A stretch of DNA of 43,610 bases. Origin: Citromicrobium sp. (GTDB taxonomy: Bacteria; Pseudomonadota; Alphaproteobacteria; Sphingomonadales; Sphingomonadaceae). Position 1 is the first letter of the stretch; each line of letters opens with the position of its first letter. Under the pieces are notes generated by a model that was given only the letters and a program-made list of their open reading frames with translations, made no database searches and was not told where the DNA came from. The stretch covers positions 129,344 through 172,953 of the forward strand of contig PBYQ01000035.1 in NCBI GenBank assembly GCA_002729695.1, read 5' to 3'. Of this stretch, positions 1 to 8,625 are shown one piece after another. The position numbers and the translations under genes are program-made.

Positions 1-896
1 ATCGGCAGGATGGCCGTGCCCAGCGCGATCCCGAAGATGCCCAGCGGCATCTGGTTGAGCCGGTCGGCGAACTTGAGCAGCGTGAGCGAACCCTGTGGCA
101 GGCTGGTGGCGAAGAACGTGTCGACCAGCTGGCTGATCTGGTAGATGCCTGCGCCGAAAGTGGCGGGCAGGATCAGCACGCCCAGCCGCTTCACTTCGGG
201 GGTGATGCGCGGCGTGGTGACCTTCAGCTTCACGCCCGCACGGCGCATCGACCACCACATGTAGGCGAGCTGGAAGACGCCCGCCGTCGCCAGCCCGATC
301 GCGAGGGCGTAGGCGACCGACACGTCGCCGCCGCCGATCCGGTCGCGCCAGGCAGCGCCCGACAGAATCGCCCCGATGAGCACGATGTTGAGCAGCACCG
401 GCACGAAGGCACCCGGCGCGAATTTCGACCGTGCGTTGAGCACGCCGGATAGCATCGCGACCAGGCTGACCAGCGCCAGATAGGGGAAGGTGATCCGCGA
501 CAGCGTCACCGCCAGGTCGAACTTGCCCGGCACTTCCTGATATTCGCGCGCCAGCGCCCACACGATGCCGGGCATGGCGATCATGCACAGCGCGGAGAAC
601 GCCAGCAGCACCCAGACGAAGATCGAGAGAACATCGGTCGCGAATTCGTCGGCGGAGAGGTCATCGTCGCCCGTCGCGCCCAGCTTGCGCGTGTACATCG
701 GCACGAAGGCGACGCTGAATGCGCCTTCGGCAAACAGCCGGCGGAACGTATTGGGCAGGGTGAAGGCGAGCTGCCATGCGTCCGCCGCCAGCCCCGCGCC
801 CAGCGCGCGCGAGAGCAGCATGTCGCGGACGAAGCCGAACACGCGGCTGACTGCAGTCAGCCCGCCGATCGTCCCTACGTTCTTGACCAGGCTCAT
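1..896 (-). CDS. murJ: Lipid II flippase MurJ (MviN), 3' part outside the window
   Basis: Translation from the ATG at 894-896 (complement) gives about 298 residues beginning MSLVKNVGTIGGLTAVSRV, then RDMLLSRALGAG and a LPNTFRRLFAEGAFSVAFVP stretch, which are hallmark N-terminal MurJ/MviN segments of the MOP superfamily. Several hydrophobic helices follow. The family flips lipid-linked peptidoglycan precursor across the inner membrane; full-length members have about 500-530 residues, so roughly 40 percent is missing at the left edge. It lies 28 bp behind secB on the same strand, so the two are probably co-transcribed. No frameshift is seen in the visible part. Confidence 0.95.
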   Translation of the reverse strand, partial: MSLVKNVGTIGGLTAVSRVFGFVRDMLLSRALGAGLAADAWQLAFTLPNTFRRLFAEGAFSVAFVPMYTRKLGATGDDDLSADEFATDVLSIFVWVLLAFSALCMIAMPGIVWALAREYQEVPGKFDLAVTLSRITFPYLALVSLVAMLSGVLNARSKFAPGAFVPVLLNIVLIGAILSGAAWRDRIGGGDVSVAYALAIGLATAGVFQLAYMWWSMRRAGVKLKVTTPRITPEVKRLGVLILPATFGAGIYQISQLVDTFFATSLPQGSLTLLKFADRLNQMPLGIFGIALGTAILP

Positions 897-924
897 TGCC
901 CGGGGCTCCCCAAGGGATGCCGGA

Positions 925-1446
925 TCAGGCTTCGCCGCCCTGCTGGGCGCCTGCGGCCTCTTCCTGGGCCTTTTGCTGGAGGCGCTGCATGTACAGGCCG
1001 TTGAAGTCGATCGGATCGACCATCAGCGGCTGGTAGCCCAGGTCGCGGGTCGCGTCGGCGATGACGCGGCGCGCAAAGGGGAACAGGATGCGCGGCGCTT
1101 CGGCGAACAGGAACATGTGCGCCTGATCGTCGGGCAGGTTGCGGATGCCGACAAGCCCGGCATAGACCAGCTCGATCATGTAGACCGCGCCGCTTTCGCA
1201 CGTGGCGTTGGCGTTGATCTTGAGCTCGACTTCGCTCACTTCGTCGCTGACCGGGTTCATCCCGATGTTGAACTGCAGGTCGATGCTGGGCGCATCCTGC
1301 CACTGGAAGCTGGCCGGCGCGTTCGGATTCTCGACCGAAAGATCCTTGATATACTGCGCGATGAAACCTGCGGTCGGGCGGTTGTCCGCACCATTGCCGG
1401 TATACTGGTTGTCGAGATCGGTCAGAACGTCGCCTTCGTCGGCCAT
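925..1446 (-). CDS. secB: Protein-export chaperone SecB
   Basis: A 173-residue protein starting MADEGDVLTDLDNQ. It contains the SecB core: FIAQYIKDLSVENPNAP near residue 27, the strand pattern ELKINANATCESGAVYMIEL in the middle, and APRILFPFARRVIADATRDLG near residue 120, followed by a family-typical C-terminal helix and an Ala/Gln/Glu-rich tail. SecB is a cytosolic tetramer that keeps preproteins unfolded and hands them to SecA. The open frame extends far upstream, but the ATG at 1446 is chosen because the homologous region begins there and an AGAGAAA purine stretch precedes it. It diverges from the Tim44-like gene and is followed by murJ. Confidence 0.95.
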   Translation of the reverse strand: MADEGDVLTDLDNQYTGNGADNRPTAGFIAQYIKDLSVENPNAPASFQWQDAPSIDLQFNIGMNPVSDEVSEVELKINANATCESGAVYMIELVYAGLVGIRNLPDDQAHMFLFAEAPRILFPFARRVIADATRDLGYQPLMVDPIDFNGLYMQRLQQKAQEEAAGAQQGGEA

Positions 1447-1561
1447 GAAAGTTTCTCTGGTCTGCAAGGTTGTAAGGCCGGACCGCCCGCCGTTGCGGGT
1501 GCCCGGATGGATCGCTTGCCGCCTAGCAGCCGCTTGGCCGCCCCGCAACGGGAACGAATCA

Positions 1562-1590
1562 CCGATGCGGGACACTTTTCGCCGCATCGG
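1562..1590. promoter_or_regulatory. 9-bp perfect inverted repeat between secB and the Tim44-like gene
   Basis: Arms CCGATGCGG (1562-1570) and CCGCATCGG (1582-1590) flank an 11-nt loop in the 247-bp divergent intergenic region. It could be an operator or a leader hairpin for either gene. No T-run follows it, so a terminator is unlikely. Function is unknown. Confidence 0.35.
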
Positions 1591-1693
1591 GGCACTCCGC
1601 TCGACGTTGTGCATTTGATATCGGCCCCTATCTGTGGGATTGAATGCGAAACGTGAAGGGCGCGTCCGGCGGTTGTCGTTCGATGCGCGCCCG

Positions 1694-2380
1694 ATGATTA
1701 GCCAGGTGCCTTTGCAAGTGATTCCCGAAATCGTCATCCTCGCCATGATCGCGGTCTTTCTGGGCCTGCGGCTGTATTCCGTGCTTGGCCGCCGGGCCGA
1801 GCATGAGGAAGAGCCCGTGCCGCGCCGCTTCGAAGGGCAGGACGCGCCCAATCTCGCACAGCCCAAGCAGGCTGCGCAGCCCGCTCCGCGTGCCGTGACC
1901 GAACACGAAGCCAAGCCCGACGTCCTGCCGGTGGTCGAGCGTGGGGTTCAGTCGATCATCGCGTCGGATCGCACCTTCGACATCGTCAACTTCCTCGAAG
2001 GTGCGAAGGGTGCCTACGGGATGGTGCTCGAAGCGTTCTGGAACGGCGACAAGGAAACGCTGCGCGAACTGTGCGACGATTCGGTCTACGAAGGTTTCGC
2101 GCAGGCGATCGATGCGCGCGAGGAAGCTGGCGAAACGCTCGACAATCGTCTGATCCGGATCGAGGACGCATCGATCCGCGACGCCGAGGTGGAGCGCAAG
2201 GAAGCGCGCATCACCGTCCGCTTCGTCGCCGACATCGCAACCGTGACGCGCGACAGCGAAGGCACCATGGTTGCCGGATCGCTCGACGATGCGATCGAGA
2301 CCCGCGATATCTGGACCTTCGCCCGCCGCACCGATTCGCGCGCGCCGGACTGGCTGCTGGTCGAGACCGACGAAGGCTGA
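1694..2380 (+). CDS. Tim44-like (TimA-type) domain protein, membrane anchored
   Basis: About 228 residues from the ATG at 1694 (MISQVPLQVIPEIVILAMIA). One N-terminal membrane helix containing FLGLRLYSVLGRR is followed by an acidic/Pro linker and a C-terminal Tim44/TIM44-like domain: FLEGAKGAYGMVLEAFWNGD, then TLRELCDDSVYEGFAQAI. Sphingomonad and Caulobacter relatives (TimA) have the same anchor-plus-domain architecture; a link to protein translocation is inferred from the mitochondrial Tim44 relationship. An in-frame ATG 60 bp upstream would add 20 charged residues before the anchor and is less likely. It sits 54 bp before mltA and diverges from secB, which fits an envelope or export role. 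Confidence 0.85.
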   Translation: MISQVPLQVIPEIVILAMIAVFLGLRLYSVLGRRAEHEEEPVPRRFEGQDAPNLAQPKQAAQPAPRAVTEHEAKPDVLPVVERGVQSIIASDRTFDIVNFLEGAKGAYGMVLEAFWNGDKETLRELCDDSVYEGFAQAIDAREEAGETLDNRLIRIEDASIRDAEVERKEARITVRFVADIATVTRDSEGTMVAGSLDDAIETRDIWTFARRTDSRAPDWLLVETDEG

Positions 2381-2434
2381 TCGCATCGGGCTCCGGTTTC
2401 CGGGGCCCGATTTTTTCGCAAGGGAGGCGAGGCA

Positions 2435-3622
2435 ATGTTCAAGTGGAGCTGGCCTCTCGCGGCGCTCGTCGTGTTGTCGAGCTGCGTCGGCCCGGGTCAG
2501 GATCGCCCGCCTTATCCGCCGATAGACCGTCCGCCCGAACCCGTGCTCGAGAACGCCGCCGCGGCAGGCGTTACCGCTGGCCCCTCGTTCCGCGCGCTGC
2601 GCCTGACCGAAGCGGACGCTTCCGCCGCGCTTTCCGCCTTCAGGGCCAGTTGCGACTGGCCGTCGGAAAAAGCCGACGCCAGCGGCCTGACCCGGCCCGA
2701 AGACTGGCTGGGCTCCTGCGCAGCAGCGCACCGGTGGGAGGGCGATGCGCTCACCTTCTTCGAAACCTATTTCGAGACCGCGCAGATCGGCGACGGTACC
2801 GCGTTTGCGACCGGCTATTTCGAGCCCGAGATTCTCGGCAGCCGCACCCCGCGCCCCGGCTACGACGTGCCCGTCTACCGCGTGCCCGACGACCTCGTGC
2901 GCGCCTGGCCCGCCGACATGCCGGAGAGCGAGCGCGAAGGGCGTCCGCCGCTGGGCCGGTACGACGATGCGGGTAATTTCGTCGAATATTACAGCCGCGC
3001 CGAGATAGAGGATGGCGCGCTTGCCGGGCGCGGGCTGGAAATCGCGTGGGCGGCCGATCCGGTCGAGTTCTTCTTCCTCCAGATCCAGGGCTCGGGCCTG
3101 CTGCGCGCGCCCGACGGCAGCGTGATGCGGATCGGTTATGCGGGCCAGAACGGTCACGGCTACACCGGGATCGGCGGGCTGATGCGCGAGCGCGGGCTGC
3201 TCGGCGACGGCCCCGGCCAGTACCCCGGATCGATGCAGGGCATCATGCAGTATATCCGCGAGAACCCGGTGGAAGGCCGCGCGCTGATGCGCGAGAACGA
3301 AAGCTGGGTGTTCTTCCGCGAACTGACCACCAGCGGGCCGCTCGGCTCGCTCGGTGTGCCGGTGACGCGCGGGAGCAGCGTGGCTGTCGACCCGCGCTTC
3401 GTCCCTTACGGCGCGCCGGTGGTGCTCGATATGGATCGCGACATCGCCGACGGCCTGTGGGTGGCGCAGGATACCGGCGGCGCGATCAAGGGTGCCAACC
3501 GTTTCGACACCTTCTGGGGCAATGGCGGCGACTCGCGCGAGGTTGCCGGGGGCATGAGCGCGAGAGGCCACGCGCTGATCCTGCTTCCGAAGGGAACGGT
3601 CGCACGCCTGACCGGGCGATGA
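2435..3622 (+). CDS. mltA: Membrane-bound lytic murein transglycosylase A (MltA)
   Basis: A 395-residue lipoprotein: signal MFKWSWPLAALVVLSSC with an LSSC lipobox, so it should be anchored in the outer membrane. The MltA domain runs from about residue 100 (TGYFEPEILGSRTPRPGYDVPVYR) and the C-terminal 3D domain contains QDTGGAIKGANRFDTFWG, where the conserved aspartates of the transglycosylase lie. The enzyme cleaves peptidoglycan with formation of 1,6-anhydroMurNAc. The start is supported by GGGAGG 7-8 nt before the ATG. The stop overlaps the smr start (ATGA), so translation is probably coupled. Confidence 0.95.
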   Translation: MFKWSWPLAALVVLSSCVGPGQDRPPYPPIDRPPEPVLENAAAAGVTAGPSFRALRLTEADASAALSAFRASCDWPSEKADASGLTRPEDWLGSCAAAHRWEGDALTFFETYFETAQIGDGTAFATGYFEPEILGSRTPRPGYDVPVYRVPDDLVRAWPADMPESEREGRPPLGRYDDAGNFVEYYSRAEIEDGALAGRGLEIAWAADPVEFFFLQIQGSGLLRAPDGSVMRIGYAGQNGHGYTGIGGLMRERGLLGDGPGQYPGSMQGIMQYIRENPVEGRALMRENESWVFFRELTTSGPLGSLGVPVTRGSSVAVDPRFVPYGAPVVLDMDRDIADGLWVAQDTGGAIKGANRFDTFWGNGGDSREVAGGMSARGHALILLPKGTVARLTGR

Positions 3623-4230
3623 GACACGCGCCGCGCGGATTGTCGGAGGAAGAGGCCGCCGCATGGGCGGCGCTGGCGGCGAGCGTGAAGCCGATGCATG
3701 GCAAGCGTGCAGCGCCGAGTGCACCGCAATCCCGGCCAGGTCTTTCACCCGCCAGAGTCGCCACAACACCCTCCCCATCCCGAGGGAGAGGGGCCGGGGG
3801 TGGGGGAACTGCCTCTACCAACCGAAGTACGCCCCCTCCCAACCCTCCCCCGCGCGGGGGAGGGCTTCATCGCCCCACCGCGAGCACGGGTCTGGACTCG
3901 CACTGGGATCGCAAGCTCAAGGCAGGCGAGATCGCGCCAGAACTCACGCTCGATCTGCACGGCCACGGTCTCGACGCCGCCTATAACCGCTTGATGGACG
4001 GTATGGCGCAAGCGCGAGGGATGGATGCGCGCAGCGTGCTGGTGGTCACCGGCAAGCCGCGCGGCGGCGACCCGGCCGACCGGGGCGAGCGGCGCGGTGC
4101 GATCCGCGCGAAGATTCTCGACTGGCTTGCCGCAAGCGAACACGGCAGCGCGATTGCCGCCGTGCGGACCGCGCACCGGCGGCACGGCGGAGAGGGCGCG
4201 CTGTTTATTGTCTTGAGAAGGGGCCGCTGA
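3619..4230 (+). CDS. Smr/MutS2-domain protein carrying a translated palindromic repeat
   Basis: A 203-residue protein whose start overlaps the mltA stop (ATGA). The N-terminus (LSEEEAAAWAALAASVKP) and C-terminus (LDSHWDRKLKAGEIAPELTL, then LDLHG at residues 111-115 and VVTGK near 147) match the Smr family, a nucleic-acid-binding or nicking domain. Between them, residues about 50-83 read PSPSRGRGAGGGG and PPPNPPPRGGG. This is the translation of a GC-rich palindromic element (3769-3865) that has kept the frame open. It lies in the linker before the Smr domain, so function is probably preserved. The stop overlaps msrQ by one base. The exact substrate of this Smr protein cannot be stated. Confidence 0.88.
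   Translation: MRHAPRGLSEEEAAAWAALAASVKPMHGKRAAPSAPQSRPGLSPARVATTPSPSRGRGAGGGGTASTNRSTPPPNPPPRGGGLHRPTASTGLDSHWDRKLKAGEIAPELTLDLHGHGLDAAYNRLMDGMAQARGMDARSVLVVTGKPRGGDPADRGERRGAIRAKILDWLAASEHGSAIAAVRTAHRRHGGEGALFIVLRRGR
3769..3865 (+). repeat. GC-rich palindromic repeat element, copy 1, inside smr
   Basis: Two hairpin-forming C-run/G-run arms (a CCCTCCCC ... GAGGGAGAGGGG half and a CCCTCCCCC gcgc GGGGGAGGG half) surround a less conserved centre. A 19-nt core at 3788-3806 is identical to the reverse complement of 38640-38658, and a second core near 3831-3851 matches the reverse complement of about 38595-38613 with one base difference in length. The element is therefore a dispersed family, here in frame within a coding region. 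Confidence 0.85.
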
Positions 4231-4832
4231 TGGGCCTGCTGCGCTCCCGACCCTTCCTGTGGCTGATCCTCTCACTGCCCGGTGCGTGGATGCTGTGGCG
4301 CTGGTGGTTTACGCCGGACCTGTACGGATATGGCCATATCATCGGCGATAGCGGGGACTGGGCGGCATGGCTGCTGATGGCGACGCTCGCGGTTACGCCC
4401 CTCCGGCTGGCGTTCCGCCGCAATCGGTTCGTCCAGTATCTGATGCGCAAGCGGCGCGATCTGGGCGTGGCGAGCTTCGCCTATGCCGCCGGGCACACGA
4501 TCATCTATCTGTGGCGCAAGGCCGATCCCGCGATCATCTGGGACGAGGCGTCGACGCCTTACGTCCTCGCCGGATGGGTCTCGCTGGCGCTGTTCCTGCC
4601 GCTCGCGATTACGTCCAACGATGTCTCGATGCGAATGCTCAAGCGCTCATGGAAGACGCTGCACCGGCTGGTCTATCCTGCTGCGGTGCTGGTGTTCGTG
4701 CACTGGGCGCTATCCGCCTTCGATCCGACCACCGCCACTATCAACATCGCGATATTGGCGGCGATCGAGATCGTCAGGGTGTGGCTGCAGTGGCGTCAGA
4801 AACGCGCAGCCAGCGCCAGCATCAAAGCGTGA
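4230..4832 (+). CDS. msrQ: Heme-binding membrane subunit MsrQ of the MsrPQ methionine sulfoxide reductase
   Basis: A 200-residue protein with about six hydrophobic helices and the ferric-reductase-like/YedZ pattern. DSGDWAAWLLMATLAVTPLR, RRDLGVASFAYAAGHTIIYL and TLHRLVYPAAVLVFVHW carry the conserved histidines expected to bind heme. MsrQ passes electrons from the quinone pool or flavin to periplasmic MsrP, which repairs oxidised methionines in envelope proteins. The start overlaps the smr stop by one base (TGATG). No msrP gene is adjacent or elsewhere in the window, which is unusual because the two are often neighbours. It overlaps the convergent lipoprotein gene by 11 bp. Confidence 0.9.
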   Translation: MGLLRSRPFLWLILSLPGAWMLWRWWFTPDLYGYGHIIGDSGDWAAWLLMATLAVTPLRLAFRRNRFVQYLMRKRRDLGVASFAYAAGHTIIYLWRKADPAIIWDEASTPYVLAGWVSLALFLPLAITSNDVSMRMLKRSWKTLHRLVYPAAVLVFVHWALSAFDPTTATINIAILAAIEIVRVWLQWRQKRAASASIKA

Positions 4833-5340
4833 CGTACTGGCGGAAGCGCGCGACTTCCTGCTCGTCGACGTACTTGCCGATCTCGCGATCGAACACGCCC
4901 ATGTCGGCGTAGGGGCGGTATTCTTCGAACTCGTGGACCATCTTGTCGGTCATGCCGGGGACGAGGCGGATTTCCTCTTCGCTGGCGGAGTTGAGGTTGA
5001 TCGGCACGAACACGTTGACCAGTACGGCCTTGGCTTCGTCTTCGCTCAGCGTTTCCTTCAGCTTGGCGTCGAGATCGGTGACGCTGGCATAGGGCTGGCC
5101 CGCGACGATCGCGGCGGCGAGTTCGGGCGAAACGCCGTCGACATTCGCCAGCTCTTCCTCGGTCGCATCGTTGGCGTTGAGCACGGTGGATGCGGCGTCG
5201 GGCGACTCGACCGCATCGGCGTCGGGCGTCGCGTTATCGGTCGCTGCGGTTTCGTCCGTGGTCGCCTCGGGAGCTTCCGAACAGGCGGCGAGCGCCAGTG
5301 CCGAGGCGGCGACGGGAATGAGGAACTTCAGTGTACGCAT
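4822..5340 (-). CDS. Lipoprotein with two helix-hairpin-helix-like repeats (ComEA-like)
   Basis: A 172-residue protein from the ATG at 5340: signal MRTLKFLIPVAASALALAAC with an ALAAC lipobox, then a very acidic Ala/Thr/Asp/Glu linker of about 35 residues. Two related repeats follow: LNANDATEEELANVDGVSPE and INLNSASEEEIRLVPGMTDK, both the LNxA(S/T)xEEL-xxV-xGM/V signature of helix-hairpin-helix units of the ComEA type. ComEA-family proteins bind DNA during uptake, but this copy is strongly acidic and its repeats carry few basic residues, so DNA binding is doubtful. The upstream in-frame ATG (5409) would add 23 residues ahead of a good signal peptide and is rejected. It lies downstream of the aldehyde dehydrogenase. 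Confidence 0.75.
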   Translation of the reverse strand: MRTLKFLIPVAASALALAACSEAPEATTDETAATDNATPDADAVESPDAASTVLNANDATEEELANVDGVSPELAAAIVAGQPYASVTDLDAKLKETLSEDEAKAVLVNVFVPINLNSASEEEIRLVPGMTDKMVHEFEEYRPYADMGVFDREIGKYVDEQEVARFRQYVTL

Positions 5341-5415
5341 GATATGCCTTCCTTTTTGCGAAGGGCTCGCATTAGCAGTCCTGGCGGCCCTGTCGATGAT
5401 AGTTTTCAAGCAGTC

Positions 5416-6897
5416 CTAGCCCAGATCGTCGGCGCTGAACGGGAATTGGCGCTTTTCGTGCTGCACGGAAATCCAGTGCGTGGTCATGAAGGCCTCGATC
5501 GCCCACCGCCCGTTGAACCGGCCGACGCCCGAATTCTTGACCGCGCCAAAGGGGGAGAAGGGACTATCGTTGACCGGCTGGTCGTTGATGTGGGTCATCC
5601 CCGCCTCGATCCGCTTGGCGAAGGCCAGCGCGCGGCCCTCGTCCCGGCTGAAGACCGAACTCGACAGGCCCATGTCGGTATTGTTCGCCAGTTCGAGCGC
5701 ATGGTCTTCGTCCCGCGCGCGCTGGATCGGCGCGACGGGGCCGAAGATCTCGTGCGTGACGAGGCAGTTGTCCTCGCCGACATCGGTGAAGACGTGCGGC
5801 GGGATCACAAGCCCGTCGGGCTCGCCGCCCAGCGCGCAGGTCGCGCCCTGGTCTTTCGCTTTGGCGATCATCTCCATGATCCCCTCGAACTGGTCGCGAT
5901 TGACGATCGGGCCAATCAGGCAGTCCGCCGCATCGCGCTTGCCCACCACCAGCTTGCGGGTGCGCGCCACGAATTTCTCGACGAATTCGTTGTACACCGC
6001 GTCTTCCACCACGATCCGGTTGGCGATCATGCAAATCTGGCCCTGGTGCATGAACTTGCCCCACACGCTCGCCTCGACCGCATAGTCGATATCCGCATCG
6101 TCGAGCACGACGATCGGCGAATTGCCGCCGAGTTCGAGCTCGAGCGACTTGATCCGCTTGCCATCCAATGCCGCCTTACCGACCCCGCGCCCCACGGGGG
6201 TGGAGCCGGTGAAGCTGACGACCGAGGGAACGGGATGGCGCACCAGCGCATCGCCGATTTCCGATCCGCTGCCCGGAAGGACCGAGACGAGGCCCTTGGG
6301 AAGCCCCGCTTCCTCGCAGATCGCGGCGAAGATGGTGCCGCCGGTGACCGGCGTGTCGCTGGCGGGCTTGAGCACAACCGCGTTACCCAGCGCGAGCGCT
6401 GGGAACAGCGTGCGCGCGGTCAGCTGGAGCGGGAAGTTCCACGGGCTGATCAGCGCGACGACGCCCGCTGGCTGGCGATAGGCGCGGCTTTCCTTGCCCG
6501 GGATATCCTCGGGCAGGATCGCGCCCTCGACCATGTAAGGCAACGCCGCCGCCTCCTGCTTGGCGACCTGCGTCACCAGCATCAGCTCGAGCGCGGCCTT
6601 GACCTGAGTCCCGCCCACTTCGCGCACGATCCAGTCCGCGATCTCGTCCTTTCGCGATTCGAGGATGTCGCCGATCGCCAGCATCTTCGCGGCGCGGGCG
6701 GACGGCGGCAGTGCCGCCCACTCGCGCTGCGCGTCGCTGGCCGACCGGCACGCCTCGTCCACGTCGTCTGCCGTGGCGCAGGCCATTTCGAAGATCGTGC
6801 TTTCGTCCCACGGGCAGATATTGGCGAGCGTTTCGCCCGATCCTTCGCGCCATTCGCCCGCGACGAAAATCCTGTCGAGCTTCTCGTAAGCTGCCAT
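5416..6897 (-). CDS. NAD(P)-dependent aldehyde dehydrogenase (benzaldehyde/vanillin dehydrogenase-like)
   Basis: 493 residues from the ATG at 6897, preceded by GGAG at 11 nt. A GTG at 6909 overlapping the catalase stop is an alternative start. ALDH superfamily marks are clear: ISPWNFPLQLTARTLFPALA, VLKPASDTPVTGG, SFTGSTPVGRGVGKAAL, LELGGNSPIVVLDDADID with the general-base Glu, and HQGQICM with the catalytic Cys. EIFGPVAPIQRARDEDHALELAN and PFGAVKNSGVGRFNGRW are the usual C-terminal segments. The length is typical. The C-terminal sequence suggests an aromatic-aldehyde subgroup, but the substrate cannot be fixed. It is immediately downstream of the catalase and likely co-transcribed, pointing to detoxification. 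Confidence 0.9.
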   Translation of the reverse strand: MAAYEKLDRIFVAGEWREGSGETLANICPWDESTIFEMACATADDVDEACRSASDAQREWAALPPSARAAKMLAIGDILESRKDEIADWIVREVGGTQVKAALELMLVTQVAKQEAAALPYMVEGAILPEDIPGKESRAYRQPAGVVALISPWNFPLQLTARTLFPALALGNAVVLKPASDTPVTGGTIFAAICEEAGLPKGLVSVLPGSGSEIGDALVRHPVPSVVSFTGSTPVGRGVGKAALDGKRIKSLELELGGNSPIVVLDDADIDYAVEASVWGKFMHQGQICMIANRIVVEDAVYNEFVEKFVARTRKLVVGKRDAADCLIGPIVNRDQFEGIMEMIAKAKDQGATCALGGEPDGLVIPPHVFTDVGEDNCLVTHEIFGPVAPIQRARDEDHALELANNTDMGLSSSVFSRDEGRALAFAKRIEAGMTHINDQPVNDSPFSPFGAVKNSGVGRFNGRWAIEAFMTTHWISVQHEKRQFPFSADDLG

Positions 6898-6905
6898 GAC
6901 CGGGC

Positions 6906-8435
6906 TCACTCCGCCGCTTTGCCGGAGATCGACCTGGCGCTGGCCATGCCCGGGGCGGTCGACTTGCCACCGATCATCTCGCGGACCTTGTCCTCGATCC
7001 GCTGGCCGATCTTTTCGTCGACGTTCTTCCAGTATTCGAACGCGCGCACGAGCACCTTCTCGCTGACGCCGTCGGCAAGGTGGCCGGAGACATTCGAGAC
7101 GAAGCGGTCGCGCTGTTCGTCGTCCATCACTTCGCGCACCAGTGCACCGGCCTGCGACCAGTCGTCGTCATCCTCGCGCAGCGTGTAGGCCTGACGAACC
7201 ATGTCGCCGTCGGCGTGCCAGGTCGCCTCGCCGCCGACCTGCGGCTGCGCGGCGGGACCACCGTAGGAATTGGGCGCGTAGACCGGGTCGACCGCGTTCT
7301 GCGTGCGCATATGCCCGGCGCGGCTGTAGGAATGCACATCGGCATTCTTGGGGGCGTTGACCGGAATCTGCTTGTAATTGACGCCCAGACGCGCGCGGTG
7401 CGCATCCGAATAGGAGAACCCGCGCGCCAGCAGCATCTTGTCGGGGCTCAGCCCGATGCCCGGGACCATGTTGTTCGGCTCGAACGCGAGCTGTTCGATC
7501 TGCGTATCCCAGTCGACCGGGTTCTCGTTCAGCGTCAGCGTGCCGACCTCGATCAGCGGATAATCCGCGTGCGGCCAGGTCTTGGTCAGGTCGAACGGAT
7601 TGATGCGATAGGTCTTGGCGTCCTCGAACGGCATGATCTGCCACTTTAGGGTCCACGACGGGAAATTGCCCTCGGCAATCGCGTCGAACAGGTCGCGGCG
7701 GTGGTAGTCGCTGTCTTCGCCCGCCTTCTTGACCGCTTCGTCCTGCGTCAGGTGGGCGTTGCCGCTCTCGTCGCCGACATTGGTGTGGAAGTGGAACTTG
7801 ACCCAGAACTTCTCGCCATCCTCGTTGATCAGCATGTAGGTGTGCGAACTGTAGCCGTTCATCTCCCGCCAGTTTTTTGGCACGCCGCGATCGCCCATCA
7901 GGTAGGTGACCTGATGCGCACTTTCGGGGCTGAGCGTCCAGAAATCCCACATCATGTCGTGATCGCGCAGGCCGTTGTCCGCGCGGCGCTTCTGGCTGCG
8001 GATGAAGTGCTGGAACTTCAGCGGATCGCGGATGAAGAAGATCGGCGTGTTGTTGCCGACCATGTCGAAATTGCCGTCCTCGGTGTAGAACTTGACCGAG
8101 AAGCCGCGCGGATCGCGCCAGGTATCGGGGCTGCCGCGCTCACCCGCCACGGTGGAGAAGCGCATCGCGACCTCGCACTCGGCGCCCGGCTGGAAGATCT
8201 TGGCCTTGGTGTATTTCGAGACGTCCGCCGTGGTCTTCCATGTGCCGAACGCGCCCGAGCCCTTGGCGTGCGGCTGGCGTTCGGGAATGCGCTCCCGATT
8301 GAAGTTGGCCATCTGCTCGATCAGGTAGTGATCGTTGAGCACGATCGGGCCGTCGGGGCTGATCGTCAGCGAATGCTCGTCGCTCTGGACGCGGATACCG
8401 GCATCGGTGGTGGTGGGGGGAACGGTCTTGGCCAT
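6906..8435 (-). CDS. katA: Monofunctional heme catalase
   Basis: 509 residues, a small-subunit (clade 3-like) catalase that disproportionates H2O2. The distal His lies in [14 protein letters not shown] (about residue 56), the distal Asn in VGNNTPIFF (about 129), and the proximal heme-ligand Tyr in [14 protein letters not shown]. The start ATG at 8435 is preferred because AGAGG lies 9 nt upstream; the ATG at 8444 directly abuts that ribosome site. The stop overlaps the upstream GTG alternative of the aldehyde dehydrogenase. It diverges from gcd over 190 bp, in which I found no convincing OxyR-type site. Confidence 0.95.
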   Translation of the reverse strand: MAKTVPPTTTDAGIRVQSDEHSLTISPDGPIVLNDHYLIEQMANFNRERIPERQPHAKGSGAFGTWKTTADVSKYTKAKIFQPGAECEVAMRFSTVAGERGSPDTWRDPRGFSVKFYTEDGNFDMVGNNTPIFFIRDPLKFQHFIRSQKRRADNGLRDHDMMWDFWTLSPESAHQVTYLMGDRGVPKNWREMNGYSSHTYMLINEDGEKFWVKFHFHTNVGDESGNAHLTQDEAVKKAGEDSDYHRRDLFDAIAEGNFPSWTLKWQIMPFEDAKTYRINPFDLTKTWPHADYPLIEVGTLTLNENPVDWDTQIEQLAFEPNNMVPGIGLSPDKMLLARGFSYSDAHRARLGVNYKQIPVNAPKNADVHSYSRAGHMRTQNAVDPVYAPNSYGGPAAQPQVGGEATWHADGDMVRQAYTLREDDDDWSQAGALVREVMDDEQRDRFVSNVSGHLADGVSEKVLVRAFEYWKNVDEKIGQRIEDKVREMIGGKSTAPGMASARSISGKAAE

Positions 8436-8625
8436 GGTCTTCATCCTCTTTGGAGATCGAAGACTGGAACGGGCCGCAGCACCGCTTCGTTCCACCGCGC
8501 GCCCGGCAAAACGACAAGATTTCAGATGCCTGCGCTGCCCTCTTTTCGCAAAGCCCCGACTGCTGCGGGAACCGGCACTTGGACCGGCGATTGAGCGAGT
8601 GGGGACGTAGACGAAAGGTCAGCCA

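Noticed and set aside
4483..7188. A long plus-strand open frame opposite the HhH lipoprotein, aldehyde dehydrogenase and catalase
   Set aside because: It is antisense to genes with intact motifs, rich in Arg, and has no family features; such frames arise from high GC third positions.
8436..8625. Shared regulatory site between catalase and gcd
   Set aside because: I found no convincing palindrome or OxyR-like pattern in the 190 bp, so no site is claimed.
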